A stretch of DNA of 64,000 nt from Echinochloa phyllopogon (lineage: Eukaryota > Streptophyta > Magnoliopsida > Poales > Poaceae). Location: NCBI GenBank assembly GCA_033239725.1, contig BTCW01000001.1, forward strand, positions 43,302,176 to 43,366,175, in the 5' to 3' direction. A program made the translations under genes and the position numbers. Within the stretch, counting starts at the first letter, position 1, and every line of letters starts with the position of its first letter. The notes below the pieces were generated by a model. The model was not told the origin of the DNA. It made no database searches and was given only the letters and a program-made list of their open reading frames with translations. Below, piece after piece: positions 62,602 to 64,000 of the stretch.

Positions 62602-62622
62602 TCCGGGTTTCCCGTAGTGAAC

Positions 62623-64000
62623 TCACTGGTAGTGTAGAGTAGCTGATCATGCTTCGCACCATATCCATAAGGGTACGGTTACGTCTTTCAGCGACTCCAT
62701 TCTGCTGAGGATCGCCCGGCATAGAGTACTGGGCAACTATACCTTGTTCCCTTAGGTACCTCGCGAAAGGTCCTGGAACTTGGCCATATGGGGTGTGCCG
62801 ACCATAGTATTCCCCTCCACGGTCGGAACGTACTATCTTTATCTTTAAATTATGTTGGTTCTCAACTTCAGCCTTGAATAGTTTAAACTTATCCAACGCT
62901 TCTGATTTTTTTTTTATTGGATAAATATATCCATAACGGGAATAATCATCGGTAAAAGTAATGAACGAGTCAAAACCATCTATACTTTTAACTGAAAACG
63001 GACCACAGATGTCTGTGTGAATTAACTCTAAAACACCTGCGGTATGTTCAGCATTTTTCTTTGTAATCTTTATGTATTTTCCTTTGATGCAATCAACGCA
63101 TTTATCTAAGTCTGAGAACTCTAGAGGAGGAAGAATGTCATTCTTAACCAGCCTTTCTATTCTCCCCCTCGAAATATGGCCTAAACGACAATGCCATAAT
63201 TTCGACGACGTGTCTTGAGTTCTCTTTCGTTTTCTATTATGAGCTGTAGGTGGGGATACAAGCGCATTCACATCACATACGGAATTCACACTTTCACGTA
63301 GTGATAACAAATAAAGATCATTTTTCTTGAAAGCAATAGTAGTAACTGTATCTTTAAAAACTATTATACACATGCCATTTCCAAAATGACATCCATATCC
63401 ATCATCATCTAGACGAGATACACTTATTAAGTTCCTTTGTAAACTAGGCACAAAGAAAACATCTCTAAGAAATAAATCAAATCCTGTGTCGAGCTCTAGG
63501 AGAAGGTCGCCCACCGCCTTCACTTCTGCTTCGACTCCATTTGCGACTTTAATTCGCCTTTCGTTTCTTTGAGTAGTTCTCGTCGAACGGAATCCCTGTA
63601 AAGAGTTTGCAACATGAATTGTTGCTCCTGAGTCAATCCACCAAGTAGATGTGGAATAATCTATATACAGAGATTCATTTACGAATGAAATAACATTCTC
63701 ACCTTTCCTTTCCATGATCATCTTTAAGTAGGCGGCACAATTTTTCTTGTAGTGCCCTTTCTCCTTGCAGTAGAGACACTGATCTTTCTCCACTGTGGTT
63801 TGCCCATCCTTAGGCCTGTGCTGCTGGGAGTGCTGAATTCCTTTTCCCTTAGAGGAGGAGGAATTTCCTTTTGCGTTGTTAGACGCATTGTTGTTATTTT
63901 TCTTCTTTTGCACTTGGTTAACAGTGTTACCACGTGCTATCTTTATCCTTTCCTCCTCTTGAGCCAACATCGCTATGGTCTTTTCTATGTCCCATTTCTC
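62623..64000 (-). pseudogene. copia gag end, protease and integrase core (5' part, cut by window)
   Basis: Open on minus from beyond 64000 to the CACTA boundary. Zinc knuckle CLYCKEKGHYKKNC (gag), protease with WWIDSGATIHVANS, integrase zinc finger (LWHCRLGHISRGR ... CVDCIKGK), integrase core with HTDICGPF, SDRGGEYYG and PQQNGVAERRNRT. The frame carries on into the CACTA end until 62534, which is accidental. The gag start and 5' LTR are outside the window. Confidence 0.92.

Larger units (their letters stand above)
52776..62619 (+). mobile_element. Autonomous-type CACTA (En/Spm) transposon, 9844 bp
   Basis: Ends CACTACGGGAAACCCG and CGGGTTTCCCGTAGTG, perfect inverted repeats, with the target duplication AAC at 52773-52775 and 62620-62622. 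Both ends carry many TTTGCCGAGTGT / ACACTCGGCAAA units. Inside on + lie a GC-rich minisatellite, foldbacks, a TNP2-type transposase gene (55804-59451) and a second, Transposase_24-like gene (59602-61838). It sits within a copia integrase, so it is younger than that element. Confidence 0.97.
49856..64000 (-). mobile_element. Ty1/copia retrotransposon on minus, split by a CACTA element and cut by the window
   Basis: The 3' LTR lies at 49856-50358. Coding sequence is in two parts, 50542-52775 and 62623-64000, because a CACTA transposon (52776-62619, duplication AAC) landed inside the integrase. The two parts are in register across the insertion when one copy of the duplication is discounted. The element's 5' LTR and gag start lie right of the window. 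The domain order integrase-RT-RNase H marks it as copia. It is disabled by the insertion. Confidence 0.93.

Overview
The window is nuclear DNA of a grass (Poaceae). The evidence is the set of repeats: Ty3/gypsy and Ty1/copia retrotransposons, CACTA DNA transposons whose ends carry TTTGCCGAGTGT-type repeats, and MITEs. The host genes fit too, being GC-rich, often intronless, with monocot-type coding bias. A panicoid grass is plausible, but I cannot name the species.

Layout. (1) 1-13412: a Tat-type Ty3/gypsy element on + whose left LTR is cut by the window edge. It carries gag, protease and a pol with two RNase H regions, then two spliced genes on the opposite strand: a three-exon gene for 218 aa and a five-exon gene for 893 aa with a plant mobile domain. 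Its 1891-bp LTR holds an array of nine hairpins with a constant loop and changing stems. (2) 13413-13630: a LINE endonuclease remnant beside the LTR. (3) 13887-16565 (-): a G-type lectin receptor kinase gene. (4) 18492-18790: a MITE. (5) 19964-23283 (-): a six-exon mitochondrial phosphate carrier gene. (6) 24780-25787 (+): a RING-H2 E3 ligase gene. (7) 26516-32426 (-): a twelve-exon gene for a YbaK/ProX-type aminoacyl-tRNA deacylase, with a 1474-bp CACTA element in intron 9. (8) 32823-33025: a degenerate Stowaway-like MITE. (9) 33086-44419 (+): a complete and very young Ty3/gypsy chromovirus (LTRs about 3.2 kb, target duplication GCGCG, one 1494-codon gag-pol frame). (10) 45510-46388 (-): an AP2/ERF (DREB-type) transcription factor gene. 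(11) 49856-64000 (-): a Ty1/copia element running off the right edge, split inside its integrase by (12) a 9844-bp autonomous CACTA transposon at 52776-62619 (target duplication AAC). That CACTA carries a TNP2-type transposase gene and a second Transposase_24-like gene with one premature stop.

The five host genes show no operon-like or pathway relation to one another; they are ordinary single plant genes between nested transposons. The unusual structure lies in the transposons: the spliced antisense genes and LTR hairpin array of element 1, and a run of foldbacks (55271-55725) just ahead of the CACTA transposase gene. Splice sites were chosen by GT/AG signals and by checking that the reading phase carries across every junction; no transcript or database evidence was available.
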